This document shows, in pieces, positions 8,097 through 16,595 of a stretch of DNA of 64,000 nucleotides (position 1 is the stretch's first letter; each line of letters begins with the position of its first letter). The translations under genes were made by a program, and so were the position numbers. Source of the DNA: Mycobacterium sp. DL99 (GTDB lineage Bacteria > Actinomycetota > Actinomycetes > Mycobacteriales > Mycobacteriaceae); contig NZ_SJOM01000007.1 of NCBI RefSeq assembly GCF_004762045.1, positions 4,155,451-4,219,450 on the forward strand, written 5' to 3'. The notes beneath the pieces are model-generated. The model saw nothing but the letters and a program-made list of their open reading frames with translations, was not told where the DNA came from and did not search any database.

Positions 8097-8411
8097 ATGT
8101 CCGACGAATTGAATGTTCTCACTTCGGATCTCCGAGACATGTCGACCACGCATGACGCGGCCGCCGCCGGATTCTCCGCAGCGGGCGATACGACGTCGTT
8201 CGTGGAATGGAAGGTGCTGGCAACGCACGGCCCGATCTGCTGGACGTCCCAACAGGCACTGTGCGAAGCGAACGAGGCGCGCAAGTCCGCTGCCGAAACG
8301 ATGATGAATACGTCCAACGACCTGTCCCAGAAGCTGACCAGCGCGGCCTCACAGTATGACCAGACCGATGCGCAAGAATCCGGCAGCCTCGGCCGGACCA
8401 TGCACTGCTGA
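8097..8411 (+). CDS. EspC/EspF-like ESX-1 secretion-associated protein
   Basis: This small 104-residue helical protein resembles EspC. Both have a THDAAAAG-like segment followed by THGP.C near residue 43 (EspC has ITHGPYCSQF). A YxxxD type VII export signal is present (Tyr87-Asp91 in YDQTD), followed by a short polar tail, as in ESX substrates. It lies 18 bases after the EspA-like gene and 6 bases before the EspD-like gene, so the three are probably one transcript. In the known system EspA and EspC are co-secreted. That role is inferred here. Confidence 0.78.
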   Translation: MSDELNVLTSDLRDMSTTHDAAAAGFSAAGDTTSFVEWKVLATHGPICWTSQQALCEANEARKSAAETMMNTSNDLSQKLTSAASQYDQTDAQESGSLGRTMHC

Positions 8412-8417
8412 TCACCC

Positions 8418-8966
8418 ATGCCCGATCACAACTGGGACGATCCAGATCCCGATGACGAACAGTTCCCGAGCGAACTCGATGCTCTGGATTTCGGCGACGC
8501 TGGACACCATGACGACGACCACGACGACCGGTCAGGGCTCGACGCGTACACCGTCGACGAAACCCCCGCCGGTTCAACGGCTGATACCTCCGCACCTGCC
8601 ATACCCGTTGACGACGATTCGGACGACACCTCGGGACCTGTCACCTTTGGCGTAACCAACGCGGCCGGAACGATAACCGCGCAAGCCACGATCTCGGGCG
8701 CGATCAACCGGATCGAGCTGTCCTCGTCGATCACCTCGATGACCGAATCGGACCTCGCACGCGACATCATGGTCACCGCCAAGCTGGCGAACCTACAAGG
8801 CCGGGCCATCCAGCGCGCGATGGTCCAAAGCCTTCTCATGTATCAGGGAATGGATCCCGATGTCGCCGCGCAGTTCATCGACGAGATCACCGACCTGCCT
8901 ACACCGGCACAGTCCGAGGCGGCCCAAGCCGAGGCCATGGCGGCGTATCTGCGGGGCGAACACTGA
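8418..8966 (+). CDS. EspD/EspH-like ESX-1 secretion-associated protein
   Basis: This acidic 182-residue protein has an Asp/His-rich N-terminus containing the LDALDF motif at residues 20-25 that is also present in EspH. A conserved block follows from about residue 75 (FGVTNAAGTITAQATISGA), then a TSMTESDLARDIMVTAKLA helix. It has no signal peptide or membrane helix. EspD stabilises EspA and EspC in M. tuberculosis. A chaperone-like role for the two proteins encoded just upstream is therefore likely. Confidence 0.75.
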   Translation: MPDHNWDDPDPDDEQFPSELDALDFGDAGHHDDDHDDRSGLDAYTVDETPAGSTADTSAPAIPVDDDSDDTSGPVTFGVTNAAGTITAQATISGAINRIELSSSITSMTESDLARDIMVTAKLANLQGRAIQRAMVQSLLMYQGMDPDVAAQFIDEITDLPTPAQSEAAQAEAMAAYLRGEH

Positions 8967-9032
8967 TCGTCGACGGCGACATGGACAGCGACCGGGGCGG
9001 CGATGCTGGTCGGACCCAGTTCGTCGGTCAGT

Positions 9033-9038
9033 TAAGAT
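9033..9038 (+). promoter_or_regulatory. Candidate -10 element for the proline-rich membrane protein gene
   Basis: A TAAGAT hexamer lies 37 bases upstream of the ATG at 9076, and an AAGGGGG ribosome-binding site sits at about 9060-9066. No convincing -35 is seen at 17 bases, which is common in mycobacterial promoters. The 109-base gap before this gene suggests it may be transcribed separately from the esp-like genes. Confidence 0.3.
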
Positions 9039-9075
9039 TTTGCAGGCTATCGAGTAGGCCAAGGGGGCTGCCGCA

Positions 9076-9462
9076 ATGAGCTATCCGGATCCGTACCATC
9101 CCCAGCAGCAACCTCCGCCGGGGCCGTATCCGCCCGCGCCGCCCGGACCCTACGGATACGGTTATCCGCCCAACGTTGCACCCAACGGTGGCTACCCGCC
9201 CGCTGCACCTCACGGCGCCCAGCCACAACCGCAGTATTACCCACCGCCCACTACAACTGAGCAACAGGGCGCCAAGCGGAACGACGGCAATTCGTGGGGA
9301 TGGCAGCTCATGGAGGCGCTGTTGAATCTCTTCAGCGGCTCCACATCACACGGACTGGGCGACAGCGCACGAGATCGCGTCAAGACCGCGCTGATCCTTG
9401 TCGGCGTGGGGATTCTCGGGATCGCGATCCTCATCGCGATTGCGGTGTTGATGAGCAAATAG
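9076..9462 (+). CDS. Proline/tyrosine-rich single-pass membrane protein, unknown function
   Basis: This 128-residue protein starts with about 65 residues dominated by Pro, Tyr and Gly (PPGPYPPAPPGPYGYGYPP). A charged segment (DSARDRVK) and one C-terminal hydrophobic helix (ALILVGVGILGIAILIAIAVLM) ending in SK follow. Without a signal peptide it is probably tail-anchored, with the proline-rich region cytoplasmic, although the reverse topology is possible. It belongs positionally to the inserted esp-like block between the amidase and era. Function unknown. Confidence 0.75.
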   Translation: MSYPDPYHPQQQPPPGPYPPAPPGPYGYGYPPNVAPNGGYPPAAPHGAQPQPQYYPPPTTTEQQGAKRNDGNSWGWQLMEALLNLFSGSTSHGLGDSARDRVKTALILVGVGILGIAILIAIAVLMSK

Positions 9463-9481
9463 CGGCGGCTCGCCGGGCCGG

Positions 9482-10381
9482 TCAGAAGCCGAGCCGGCCG
9501 AGCTGCTTGGGATCACGCTGCCAGTTCTTGGCGATCTTGACCCGCAGGTCGAGATAAACCTTTGTGCCGAGCAGCTTTTCGATCTGCGTGCGGGCGGCCG
9601 TGCCGACCTCGCGCAGCCTCGCACCGCCTTTGCCGATCACGATGCCCTTCTGGCTGTCACGCTCGACGTAGAGGATGGCGTGCACGTCGATGAGATCGTC
9701 ACGACCCTCCCTTTCCTCGACCTCCTCGATGACAACAGCCAGCGAGTGCGGCAACTCGTCGCGCACGCCCTCGAGGGCGGCCTCGCGGATGAGCTCGGCC
9801 ATCAGGACTTCTTCTGGCTCGTCCGTCAGCTCACCGTCGGGGTAATAGGCAGGCCCCTGCGGCAGTTTCGAGACCAGGACATCGGTGAGCACATCGAGTT
9901 GTTCGCCCGCGGTGGCCGAGACGGGCACGATGTCGGCATCGGGCCCCAGGAGCTCACTGACGGCCATCAGCTGTTCCGCGACCCGATCCTTCGGCACCTT
10001 GTCGATCTTGGTGACGACGGCGATCAGCGTGGTCCTGGGCGCCACCGCGCGGATCTGCTGATAGATCCAGCGGTCACCGGGGCCGATGCGCTCATCGGCG
10101 GGGATGCACAGACCGATCACGTCCACCTCGGAATAGGTGTCCTTGACCAGGTCATTGAGCCGCTGCCCGAGCAGGGTGCGCGGCCGGTGCAGCCCGGGGG
10201 TATCGACCAGGATGATCTGGAAGTCCTCACGGTGCACGATGCCGCGGATGGTGTGCCGGGTGGTCTGCGGCCGGTTCGAGGTGATCGCGACCTTCTGGCC
10301 CACCAGCGCATTGGTCAGCGTCGACTTGCCGGTATTAGGCCGGCCGACGAAACACACGAAGCCGGAACGGAATTCACTCAT
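9482..10381 (-). CDS. era: GTPase Era, 16S rRNA maturation and 30S assembly factor
   Basis: This 299-residue TrmE-Era-EngA-like GTPase has G1 GRPNTGKS near residues 13-20, the QTTRHTIRG switch, G3 VDTPG and G4 TKID. A C-terminal KH domain contains GIVIGKGGARLREVG. Era binds the 3' end of 16S rRNA and couples ribosome assembly to growth. It ends near the esp-like block and precedes a run of housekeeping genes in the conserved order (Rv2364c-Rv2368c). Confidence 0.96.
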   Translation of the reverse strand: MSEFRSGFVCFVGRPNTGKSTLTNALVGQKVAITSNRPQTTRHTIRGIVHREDFQIILVDTPGLHRPRTLLGQRLNDLVKDTYSEVDVIGLCIPADERIGPGDRWIYQQIRAVAPRTTLIAVVTKIDKVPKDRVAEQLMAVSELLGPDADIVPVSATAGEQLDVLTDVLVSKLPQGPAYYPDGELTDEPEEVLMAELIREAALEGVRDELPHSLAVVIEEVEEREGRDDLIDVHAILYVERDSQKGIVIGKGGARLREVGTAARTQIEKLLGTKVYLDLRVKIAKNWQRDPKQLGRLGF

Positions 10382-10460
10382 CGCACTCCCCTTGTCACCG
10401 ACACTGCGGTGAGATCACGATCTGTACCGGAAACGCGATCTGTGCGCAGTCTCGGCGGTG

Positions 10461-10778
10461 TCATAGCGGTGTTCCGGCTCGGTCGGTGACGATCACCGTG
10501 GCGTCGGCGGACAGTTCCCGGACCGCGACGACGCCGGCGTCGTCAGCCGCACCGCCGACCAGCACCGCGGCCTCCAGCCCGGTGGCACCGCTGGACACCG
10601 CGGCGGCCACCGCCGCCTGGAGTGCGGTGAGCTGCAGCGCCGCCAGGGTCACCGGTGCTCCGGCATAGGTACGGCCGTCCTGATCGCGCACCGCCGCACC
10701 CGAGGACGCCTCGGCTCGGCCCATCGCGCCTCGCGCCAACACCACGAGCTTGTTGTCTTCTGCGTCGAGCTCAGTCAT
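10461..10778 (-). CDS. Cytidine deaminase-fold protein without catalytic zinc motif (Rv2365c-like)
   Basis: This 105-residue protein sits where Rv2365c is found. Its pattern (LVVLARGAMGRAEASSGAAVRDQDGRTYAGAPV..LTALQAAVAAAVSSG) follows the cytidine-deaminase fold. The expected HAE and PCxxC zinc ligands are absent, and the protein contains no cysteine. It is therefore probably not a deaminase. Its start overlaps the end of the CorC-like gene by 8 bases. The role is unknown, but its fixed position next to era and ybeY suggests a link to RNA or ribosome work. Confidence 0.75.
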   Translation of the reverse strand: MTELDAEDNKLVVLARGAMGRAEASSGAAVRDQDGRTYAGAPVTLAALQLTALQAAVAAAVSSGATGLEAAVLVGGAADDAGVVAVRELSADATVIVTDRAGTPL

Positions 10779-12072
10779 CGGTACCTCGGGTCTCCTGTTT
10801 CTCAGATTCGGCCGGGCTCACCAGAACTGTGCCGATCCGCACCCGCCCACGATGGTCGGAGCCGCCCTCGGCCTGCAACCTCAGGCCGTCCCATGTCACT
10901 TCGGCGCCGGGCAGAGGTACGCGGCCCAATTCGAATGCCACGAGACCACCGACGGTGTCCACGTCGAGATTTTCGTCCGCCTCCATCTCGTAGAGCTCGC
11001 AGAGGTCTTCGATCGGCAGCCGCGCCGACACCCGGTACCGGCGATCGCCGAGGTCTTCGACCGGAACCACCTCACCGGCGTCGTACTCGTCGACGATCTC
11101 ACCGACGATTTCCTCCAGCACGTCCTCGATCGTGACCAGGCCGGCGATCGCGCCGTATTCATCGACGAGCAGCGCCATGTGGTTACGGTCGCGCTGCATC
11201 TCGTTGAGCAGTTCGTCGAGCGGCTTGGAGTCAGGCACGAACACCGCCGGACGCATCACCTGCGCCACGTTGGTGTCGCGGCCGCCGTTGGTCGAGTAAT
11301 AGGTCTGCTGGACAAGATCTTTCAGATAGACCACGCCGACGACGTCGTCGACGTTCTCGCCGATCACCGGGATGCGGGAGTGTCCGCTCCGCACTGCCAA
11401 CGACGTGGCTTGGCCGGCCGACTTGTCCGATTCGATCCACACCATCTCGGTGCGCGGCACCATGACCTCACGGGCCGGGGTGTCCCCGAGTTCGAACACC
11501 GACTGGATCATCCGGCGTTCCTCGTCAGCCACCACCCCCCGCTGCTGGGCCAGGTCGACGACCTCACGCAATTCGATCTCGGAGGCGAACGGGCCGTTAC
11601 GGAAGCCACGGCCGGGGGTCAGTGCGTTACCCATCAGCACCAGCAGCCGGCTGATCGGGGTGAGCAACACCGAGATCGCCTGCAGCGGCAAGGCCGACAT
11701 CAACGCGATGGAATAGGCGTTCTGCCTGCCGACCGTTCGCGGGCCGACACCGATGACCACGAAGCTCGTCACCACCATGATCGCGGCCGAGGCCACCAGT
11801 CCCCAGCCCACGCCGAGCAGCCCGTCCAGGAAGGACACCAGCAGGACGGTGGCACTGATCTCGCAGGTGATCCGCAGCAGCACAACAAGGTTGATGTAGC
11901 GGGGCCGTTCGGCAACAACCCGGCTGAGCCGGGCGGCGCCGGGACGTTCGTCGCGGACCAATTCCTCGATCCGCGCTATCGAGACAGTGGACAGGGCCGC
12001 GTCGATGGCCGCGAACAAGCCACCGAACCCGACCAGCACCACGGCGCCGAGCAGCGGAAGTAATTCGGTCAC
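10771..12072 (-). CDS. CorC/HlyC-family membrane protein with DUF21 and CBS domains
   Basis: This 433-residue protein corresponds to Rv2366c. An N-terminal DUF21 region has three or four hydrophobic helices (LLPLLGAVVLVGFGGLFAAIDAAL; INLVVLLRITCEISATVLL; LVASAAIMVVTSFVVIGV). Two CBS domains follow (VMVPRTEMVWIESD..GHSRIPVIGE and ALLVDEYGAIAGLVTIEDVLEEIVGEI). A C-terminal CorC-HlyC transporter-associated domain ends the protein. Family members act in Mg2+/Co2+ handling, but the substrate is not shown. Its start overlaps the ybeY stop by 4 bases. Confidence 0.9.
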   Translation of the reverse strand: MTELLPLLGAVVLVGFGGLFAAIDAALSTVSIARIEELVRDERPGAARLSRVVAERPRYINLVVLLRITCEISATVLLVSFLDGLLGVGWGLVASAAIMVVTSFVVIGVGPRTVGRQNAYSIALMSALPLQAISVLLTPISRLLVLMGNALTPGRGFRNGPFASEIELREVVDLAQQRGVVADEERRMIQSVFELGDTPAREVMVPRTEMVWIESDKSAGQATSLAVRSGHSRIPVIGENVDDVVGVVYLKDLVQQTYYSTNGGRDTNVAQVMRPAVFVPDSKPLDELLNEMQRDRNHMALLVDEYGAIAGLVTIEDVLEEIVGEIVDEYDAGEVVPVEDLGDRRYRVSARLPIEDLCELYEMEADENLDVDTVGGLVAFELGRVPLPGAEVTWDGLRLQAEGGSDHRGRVRIGTVLVSPAESEKQETRGTDD

Positions 12073-12605
12073 GGTTCGTCGAAGTATCGGGACTTGTCCA
12101 GCAGGCGCTGATCTTTCTGGCTCTGCCGGTCGGCGTGGTACGCCTCGACCTGATCAGCCACCCATTCCTCGAGGAGCTGACGCTGCAGCGCGAACATCTC
12201 TTTTTCCTCGTCCGGTTCGGCGTGGTCGTAGCCGAGCAGATGCAGCACCCCGTGCACGGTCAGCAGGGCCAGCTCCTGACCGAGCGAGTGCCCGGCCTTG
12301 GTGGCTTGCTGTTCGGCGAATTCCGGGCACAACACGATGTCGCCGAGCATGGACGGACCCGGCTCGGGAGAATCCGGCCGTCCCCCGGGCTCCAGCTCGT
12401 CCATCGGGAAACTCATCACGTCGGTGGGCCCCGGCAGGTCCATCCACCGCATGTGCAGATCGGCCATGGCGGCGCTGTCCACCAGCACCATCGACAGCTC
12501 AGCCGCCGGGTTCACGTCCATCTTCGCGATGACGAACCGGGCGACGCTGATCAGTTCCTCTTCGGAGACATCGATCCCCGACTCGTTGGATACCTCGACG
12601 CTCAT
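12069..12605 (-). CDS. ybeY: Endoribonuclease YbeY (rRNA maturation)
   Basis: This 178-residue single-strand-specific metallo-endoribonuclease acts in 16S rRNA 3' processing and 70S quality control. The zinc site HGVLHLLGYDH (HxxxHxxGYDH) is intact. The start at 12605 gives MSVEVSNESGIDVSEEEL. An in-frame extension further upstream would be antisense-like and was rejected. It lies between phoH and the CorC-like gene, the near-universal bacterial phoH-ybeY-corC arrangement. Confidence 0.95.
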   Translation of the reverse strand: MSVEVSNESGIDVSEEELISVARFVIAKMDVNPAAELSMVLVDSAAMADLHMRWMDLPGPTDVMSFPMDELEPGGRPDSPEPGPSMLGDIVLCPEFAEQQATKAGHSLGQELALLTVHGVLHLLGYDHAEPDEEKEMFALQRQLLEEWVADQVEAYHADRQSQKDQRLLDKSRYFDEP

Positions 12606-12666
12606 GCGGTTCCCTCGCAGGCTCGGGTCCCGGATGCCGTCTGCTGATTTGCTCCGCAAGCGTCGC

Positions 12667-13713
12667 TCATCGGCGGGGCCGTCCGTTCGACGAACGGCGT
12701 TGGGCACGGTTGAGCAATACCGGCTCCTCATGTCGGGCGTAGGCGTCGACGATCTCGGACACCAGCCGATGCCGTACCACGTCGGCACTGGTGAGCTCGG
12801 CGAAGTGGATGTCCTCGATCCCGTCGAGGATGCTGATCGCGGCCCGTAGGCCCGACCGCGCCCCACCCGGCAGGTCTACCTGCGTGATATCGCCGGTGAC
12901 AACGATTTTCGAGCCGAATCCCAGGCGGGTCAGGAACATCTTCATCTGTTCGGCGGTGGTGTTCTGCGCCTCGTCGAGGATGATGAACGCATCATTGAGG
13001 CTTCTCCCGCGCATGAATGCCAGCGGTGCCACCTCGATCACCCCTGCGGCCAACAGGTTCGGGATAGCGGCCGGATCCATCATGTCGTGCAGCGCGTCAT
13101 AGAGCGGCCGCAGATACGGGTCGATCTTCTCGGTCAATGTGCCGGGCAGAAAGCCGAGGCGCTCACCGGCTTCCACCGCGGGCCGGGTCAGGATGATCCG
13201 GTTGACCTGCTTGGACTGCAGCGCGCTCACCGCCTTGGCCATCGCCAGGTACGTCTTGCCGGTACCGGCCGGGCCGATGCCGAACACGATCGTGTGCGCA
13301 TCGATGGCGTCGACGTAGCGCTTCTGGTTGAGCGTCTTGGGCCGGATGGTCTTGCCACGGCGGCTCAGGATGTCGAGCGTCAGCACCTCGGCCGGCGACG
13401 CGTCCTCGGTACCCGTGAGGATGGCGACGCTGTGGCGGACCGCCTCGGGTGTCACCGCCTGCCCGCTGGAGGCGACGGCGATGAGCTCGGCGACGACGCG
13501 TTCGGCCAGCGCGACGTCAGCGGGCTCGCCGGTGAAGGTGATCTCGTTGCCGCGGGCGTGAATGTCGGCGATCAGAAGTCTTTCGAGTGCCCGCAGATTC
13601 TCATCGGCGGAGCCGAGCAGGCCCACGATGATGTCGGGCGGAACAGTGATGCTGCTGCGGACCGATTCCGATGCGGTGGCCGACGAGTCAGCGGTCGTGT
13701 CGCGGGGCGTCAC
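12667..13713 (-). CDS. phoH1: PhoH-like ATPase
   Basis: This 348-residue P-loop protein of the PhoH family resembles helicase core 1 and is often associated with RNA metabolism alongside YbeY. Walker A is GPAGTGKT and Walker B is FIILDEAQN. The arginine and sensor region VVTGDITQVDLP follows. The first 100 residues include a KH-like segment typical of PhoH. The GTG start at 13713 gives MTPRDTTADSS, and no strong ribosome-binding site is visible, so the exact start is uncertain. Confidence 0.93.
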   Translation of the reverse strand: MTPRDTTADSSATASESVRSSITVPPDIIVGLLGSADENLRALERLLIADIHARGNEITFTGEPADVALAERVVAELIAVASSGQAVTPEAVRHSVAILTGTEDASPAEVLTLDILSRRGKTIRPKTLNQKRYVDAIDAHTIVFGIGPAGTGKTYLAMAKAVSALQSKQVNRIILTRPAVEAGERLGFLPGTLTEKIDPYLRPLYDALHDMMDPAAIPNLLAAGVIEVAPLAFMRGRSLNDAFIILDEAQNTTAEQMKMFLTRLGFGSKIVVTGDITQVDLPGGARSGLRAAISILDGIEDIHFAELTSADVVRHRLVSEIVDAYARHEEPVLLNRAQRRSSNGRPRR

Positions 13714-13852
13714 GTGGAGTTTGTGCCTGCTTTCCGTGTTTCCGAACGGCCGGCTGCCGTCGTACTGTTACCAGTTTACCGCCGGTCAACGACACGCCCC
13801 AATGGTTAAGCAGGATGGTGGCGCGCCGCAGGTGAGGTGGGTCGCGCCGTCG

Positions 13853-14614
13853 TCAGCCGGTGAATCCCGCCAGTTTCGCCGCGACCGCCGCACCGTCCGG
13901 CTCGCCGTACAGTTTGTCGGGAACCCAGTCGAAGAACGCCACCGACGGACAATCGCCGGCGGGCCCGTTCACCGTGCCCAGATTTCCGATGTACTTGCCC
14001 GTCTGGGCTTCGCGGAGCTCGATGTCGTATTCGACGGCGTAGTGATCGATGGTGACGGGCTTATCCCACGCAGTCGATTCACATTGTCCTGACTTCACCT
14101 CAGTGCCGGACTTGCGGGTCAGGCAGGCAGCGACATTTATTTCAGACAGGGCTTCACTGCGCTGGTCGGCCACCTGATACCACGAGCCGTCCTTCATCCC
14201 TTGGAAGAAGGACGCGAACTTGTACGGCTTTGCATAGGCCCCGGCGTTGCTCACTGAGCCGTCCTTGCACACGACGTCAAATTCGGTCGACCATTCGGCC
14301 GTGATCGCGTTCGCCGCACGCTGTTCGTCGCTCACCACACGTTCTTCACCTCTGTCGACCGATTTTGCGACGACAGCCAGGGCGCCGAGAAGCGCGATGA
14401 CTGCCACGACGACTCCCCCGATGATGAGCCCCGAGTTCTTCGACGGAGGCCGGGGCGGCTGGCCGTACGGCGACCACTGCGGTGGCGGGCCGTAGGGCGG
14501 CGGCACGCCCGCCCGGCCCTGCCACGGCTGCCCCTGAGGCGGTGGCCAATGCGGGGGCTGCTGCCCGTATGGCGATTGTCCGTAGGGCGGCGGGCCTTGC
14601 GGCGGAAAACTCAC
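13853..14614 (-). CDS. Proline-rich single-pass membrane protein with extracellular domain, unknown function
   Basis: I chose the GTG at 14614, giving 253 residues starting (M)SFPPQGPPPYGQ. A TTG eight codons upstream is the alternative. About 55 residues of Pro/Gly/Gln/Tyr-rich sequence precede one membrane helix (LIIGGVVVAVIALLGALAVVA). The outside domain contains three cysteines (VVCKDG, AACLTR, GQCEST) plus GDCPS, which allows two disulfides. Mycobacterial DUF4333-like or septum-type proteins share this layout, but I cannot name a family. It is flanked by phoH1 and rsmE. Confidence 0.72.
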   Translation of the reverse strand: MSFPPQGPPPYGQSPYGQQPPHWPPPQGQPWQGRAGVPPPYGPPPQWSPYGQPPRPPSKNSGLIIGGVVVAVIALLGALAVVAKSVDRGEERVVSDEQRAANAITAEWSTEFDVVCKDGSVSNAGAYAKPYKFASFFQGMKDGSWYQVADQRSEALSEINVAACLTRKSGTEVKSGQCESTAWDKPVTIDHYAVEYDIELREAQTGKYIGNLGTVNGPAGDCPSVAFFDWVPDKLYGEPDGAAVAAKLAGFTG

Positions 14615-14652
14615 GAATGGAGCGTAATGCCTGGCCAAGGCCGCCGGCGGCG

Positions 14653-15402
14653 CTAAATCTCCCAGCGCGCCGTCAGCGCACCGATCGCCCCCAACGCCAC
14701 GGCGGCTGCGGTCGACGTACGCAGCACGGTCGGGCCCAGGCGGACCGCCTTCGCGCCGGCCCCGGTCAGCGCGACGATCTCCTCATCGGCGATGCCGCCT
14801 TCCGGACCGACGATGAGCATCAGCGAATCCGCTTGGGCCAGAGGTAGTTCCGTGAGCGGCTCGGTGGCCGACTCGTGCAATGCCAGCACCACCGCTCCGC
14901 CGGCGACGGCGTCGGCGACGCGCTGGGTCAGCGCAGACGTCGAGACCACACCGTCGATCACCGGGATGTAGGGGCGCCGTGACTGCCGCGCCGCCGAGCG
15001 GGCCACCGCCTCCCAACGCCTCAGGCCCTTGTCCACCTTCGGGCCTTCCCAGCGGGCCACGCACCGAGTCGCCTGCCAGGCAACAAAGCCATCGGCACCG
15101 GCCTCGGTCGCCAGCTCCACGGCCAGCTCTGAGCGGTCGGATTTGGGTAGCGCCTGCACCACGGTGACCGGCGGGCGCGGGCCGGCGATGGCGACCCGCT
15201 CGGTCACCCGCGCCGACAACCGGCCCTTGGCGGTCTCTTCGACGACACAGCGCGCCAGCGTCCCGGCGCCGTCGCTCAAGTCGATCTGTTCGCCGACGCG
15301 GATGCGACGCACGTTGGCCGCGTGGAAGCCCTCGTCGCCGTCGACGACGGCCAGTTCCCCCGCGCCCGGCAGCGCGTCGACGTAGAAAAGCGCTGCGCTC
15401 AC
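14653..15402 (-). CDS. rsmE: 16S rRNA m3U1498 methyltransferase RsmE
   Basis: This 249-residue SPOUT-class methyltransferase modifies U1498 of 16S rRNA with S-adenosylmethionine. Recognisable parts are the N-terminal PUA-like domain (FHAANVRRIRVGEQIDLSDG), PKSDRSELAVELATEAG, the SAM-binding knot LMLIVGPEGGIADEE and the C-terminal RLGPTVLRTSTAAAVAL. It starts 5 bases after the dnaJ2 stop, so hrcA, dnaJ2 and rsmE form one minus-strand unit, as in M. tuberculosis (Rv2374c-Rv2372c). Confidence 0.95.
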   Translation of the reverse strand: MSAALFYVDALPGAGELAVVDGDEGFHAANVRRIRVGEQIDLSDGAGTLARCVVEETAKGRLSARVTERVAIAGPRPPVTVVQALPKSDRSELAVELATEAGADGFVAWQATRCVARWEGPKVDKGLRRWEAVARSAARQSRRPYIPVIDGVVSTSALTQRVADAVAGGAVVLALHESATEPLTELPLAQADSLMLIVGPEGGIADEEIVALTGAGAKAVRLGPTVLRTSTAAAVALGAIGALTARWEI

Positions 15403-15407
15403 GGGCG

Positions 15408-16550
15408 TCAGCGGCCGGAGAACGTCTCGCGCAGCCGGCTGAACAGACCGCCAGAACTCGCCGAGGCCTGCGTCGAGCGCACCTCCGCGGCGTCGCGGCT
15501 GCGGTTCTCCTTCAGCTTGCGCAGCAGGTCGGTATCGGTGCTGTCGAGCCGCGACGGCACCACCACGTCGATGTGCGCGTGCAGGTCACCACGCACCCCG
15601 GAGCGCAGATGTGGCATGCCGTGGCCGCGCAATGTGGTCACCGAACCGGGCTGGGTGCCCGCGGCGATCGTCAGTTCGGTGGGGCCGTCGAGGATCGCGT
15701 CGACGGTGACCGTGGTGCCCAGCGCAGCGTCGACCATCGGCACCGAAATGGTGCAGTGCAGGTCATCACCGTCACGGACGAAGATCTCGTGCTGCTTCTC
15801 GTGGACCTCGACGTAAAGGTCGCCGGCGGGACCGCCGCCCGGTCCGACCTCGCCCTGGGCGGCCAGCCGGACGCGCATCCCGTCGCCCACACCGGCCGGG
15901 ATCTTGACACTGATCTCGCGGCGGGCGCGCACCCGGCCGTCACCGCCGCACCGGTTGCACGGATCCGGGATGACCTCACCGATTCCGCCGCAGACCGGGC
16001 ACGGACGGGTGGTCATCACCTGGCCCAGCAGCGAGCGCTGCACGGTCTGGATCTCACCGCGGCCGTCACAGGTGTCGCAGGTGACCGGCGTGGAATTGCC
16101 GTTGGTGCCCTTGCCGTGGCACAGGTCGCACAGCACCGCGGTATCCACACTCACCTGCTTGGTCACGCCGGTCGCGCACTCAGCCAGGTCCAGCCGCATC
16201 CGCAGCAGGGAATCGGCGCCGGGCCGCACCCGGCCGACCGGCCCGCGCGATGCGGTGCCGCCGCCGAAGAAGGCCTCGAAGACATCGCCCAGACCGCCGA
16301 ACCCACTGAACCCGCCGGGCGCACCGCCCACCGACTCCATCGGGTCGCCACCCATGTCCACGATGCGGCGCTTCTCCGGATCCGACAGCACCTCATAGGC
16401 GACCTGGATCTCGGTGAACCGGGCCTGCGCTTCCTCGTCGGGGTTGACGTCGGGATGCAGCTCACGTGCCAGCCGCCGATAGGCACGTTTGATCTCCGAA
16501 TCGCTCGCGCCTTTGCTCACTCCGAGCGAGCCGTAATAATCGCGTGCCAC
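15408..16550 (-). CDS. dnaJ2: Chaperone DnaJ2 (Hsp40)
   Basis: This 380-residue co-chaperone for DnaK has an N-terminal J domain with the HPD motif (ARELHPDVNP) and a short Gly/Phe-rich segment (GGFSGFGGLGDVFEAFFGGG). Four CxxCxGxG zinc repeats follow (CDLCHGKG, CDTCDGRG, CPVCGGIG, CNRCGGDG), then the substrate-binding C-terminal domain. The GTG start gives MARDYYGSLGVSKGAS. It lies 45 bases downstream of hrcA. Confidence 0.96.
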   Translation of the reverse strand: MARDYYGSLGVSKGASDSEIKRAYRRLARELHPDVNPDEEAQARFTEIQVAYEVLSDPEKRRIVDMGGDPMESVGGAPGGFSGFGGLGDVFEAFFGGGTASRGPVGRVRPGADSLLRMRLDLAECATGVTKQVSVDTAVLCDLCHGKGTNGNSTPVTCDTCDGRGEIQTVQRSLLGQVMTTRPCPVCGGIGEVIPDPCNRCGGDGRVRARREISVKIPAGVGDGMRVRLAAQGEVGPGGGPAGDLYVEVHEKQHEIFVRDGDDLHCTISVPMVDAALGTTVTVDAILDGPTELTIAAGTQPGSVTTLRGHGMPHLRSGVRGDLHAHIDVVVPSRLDSTDTDLLRKLKENRSRDAAEVRSTQASASSGGLFSRLRETFSGR

Positions 16551-16595
16551 GCTGACCTTGCCTGACCTTTCTGTGCCGGACGTATCCCGGCTGTA

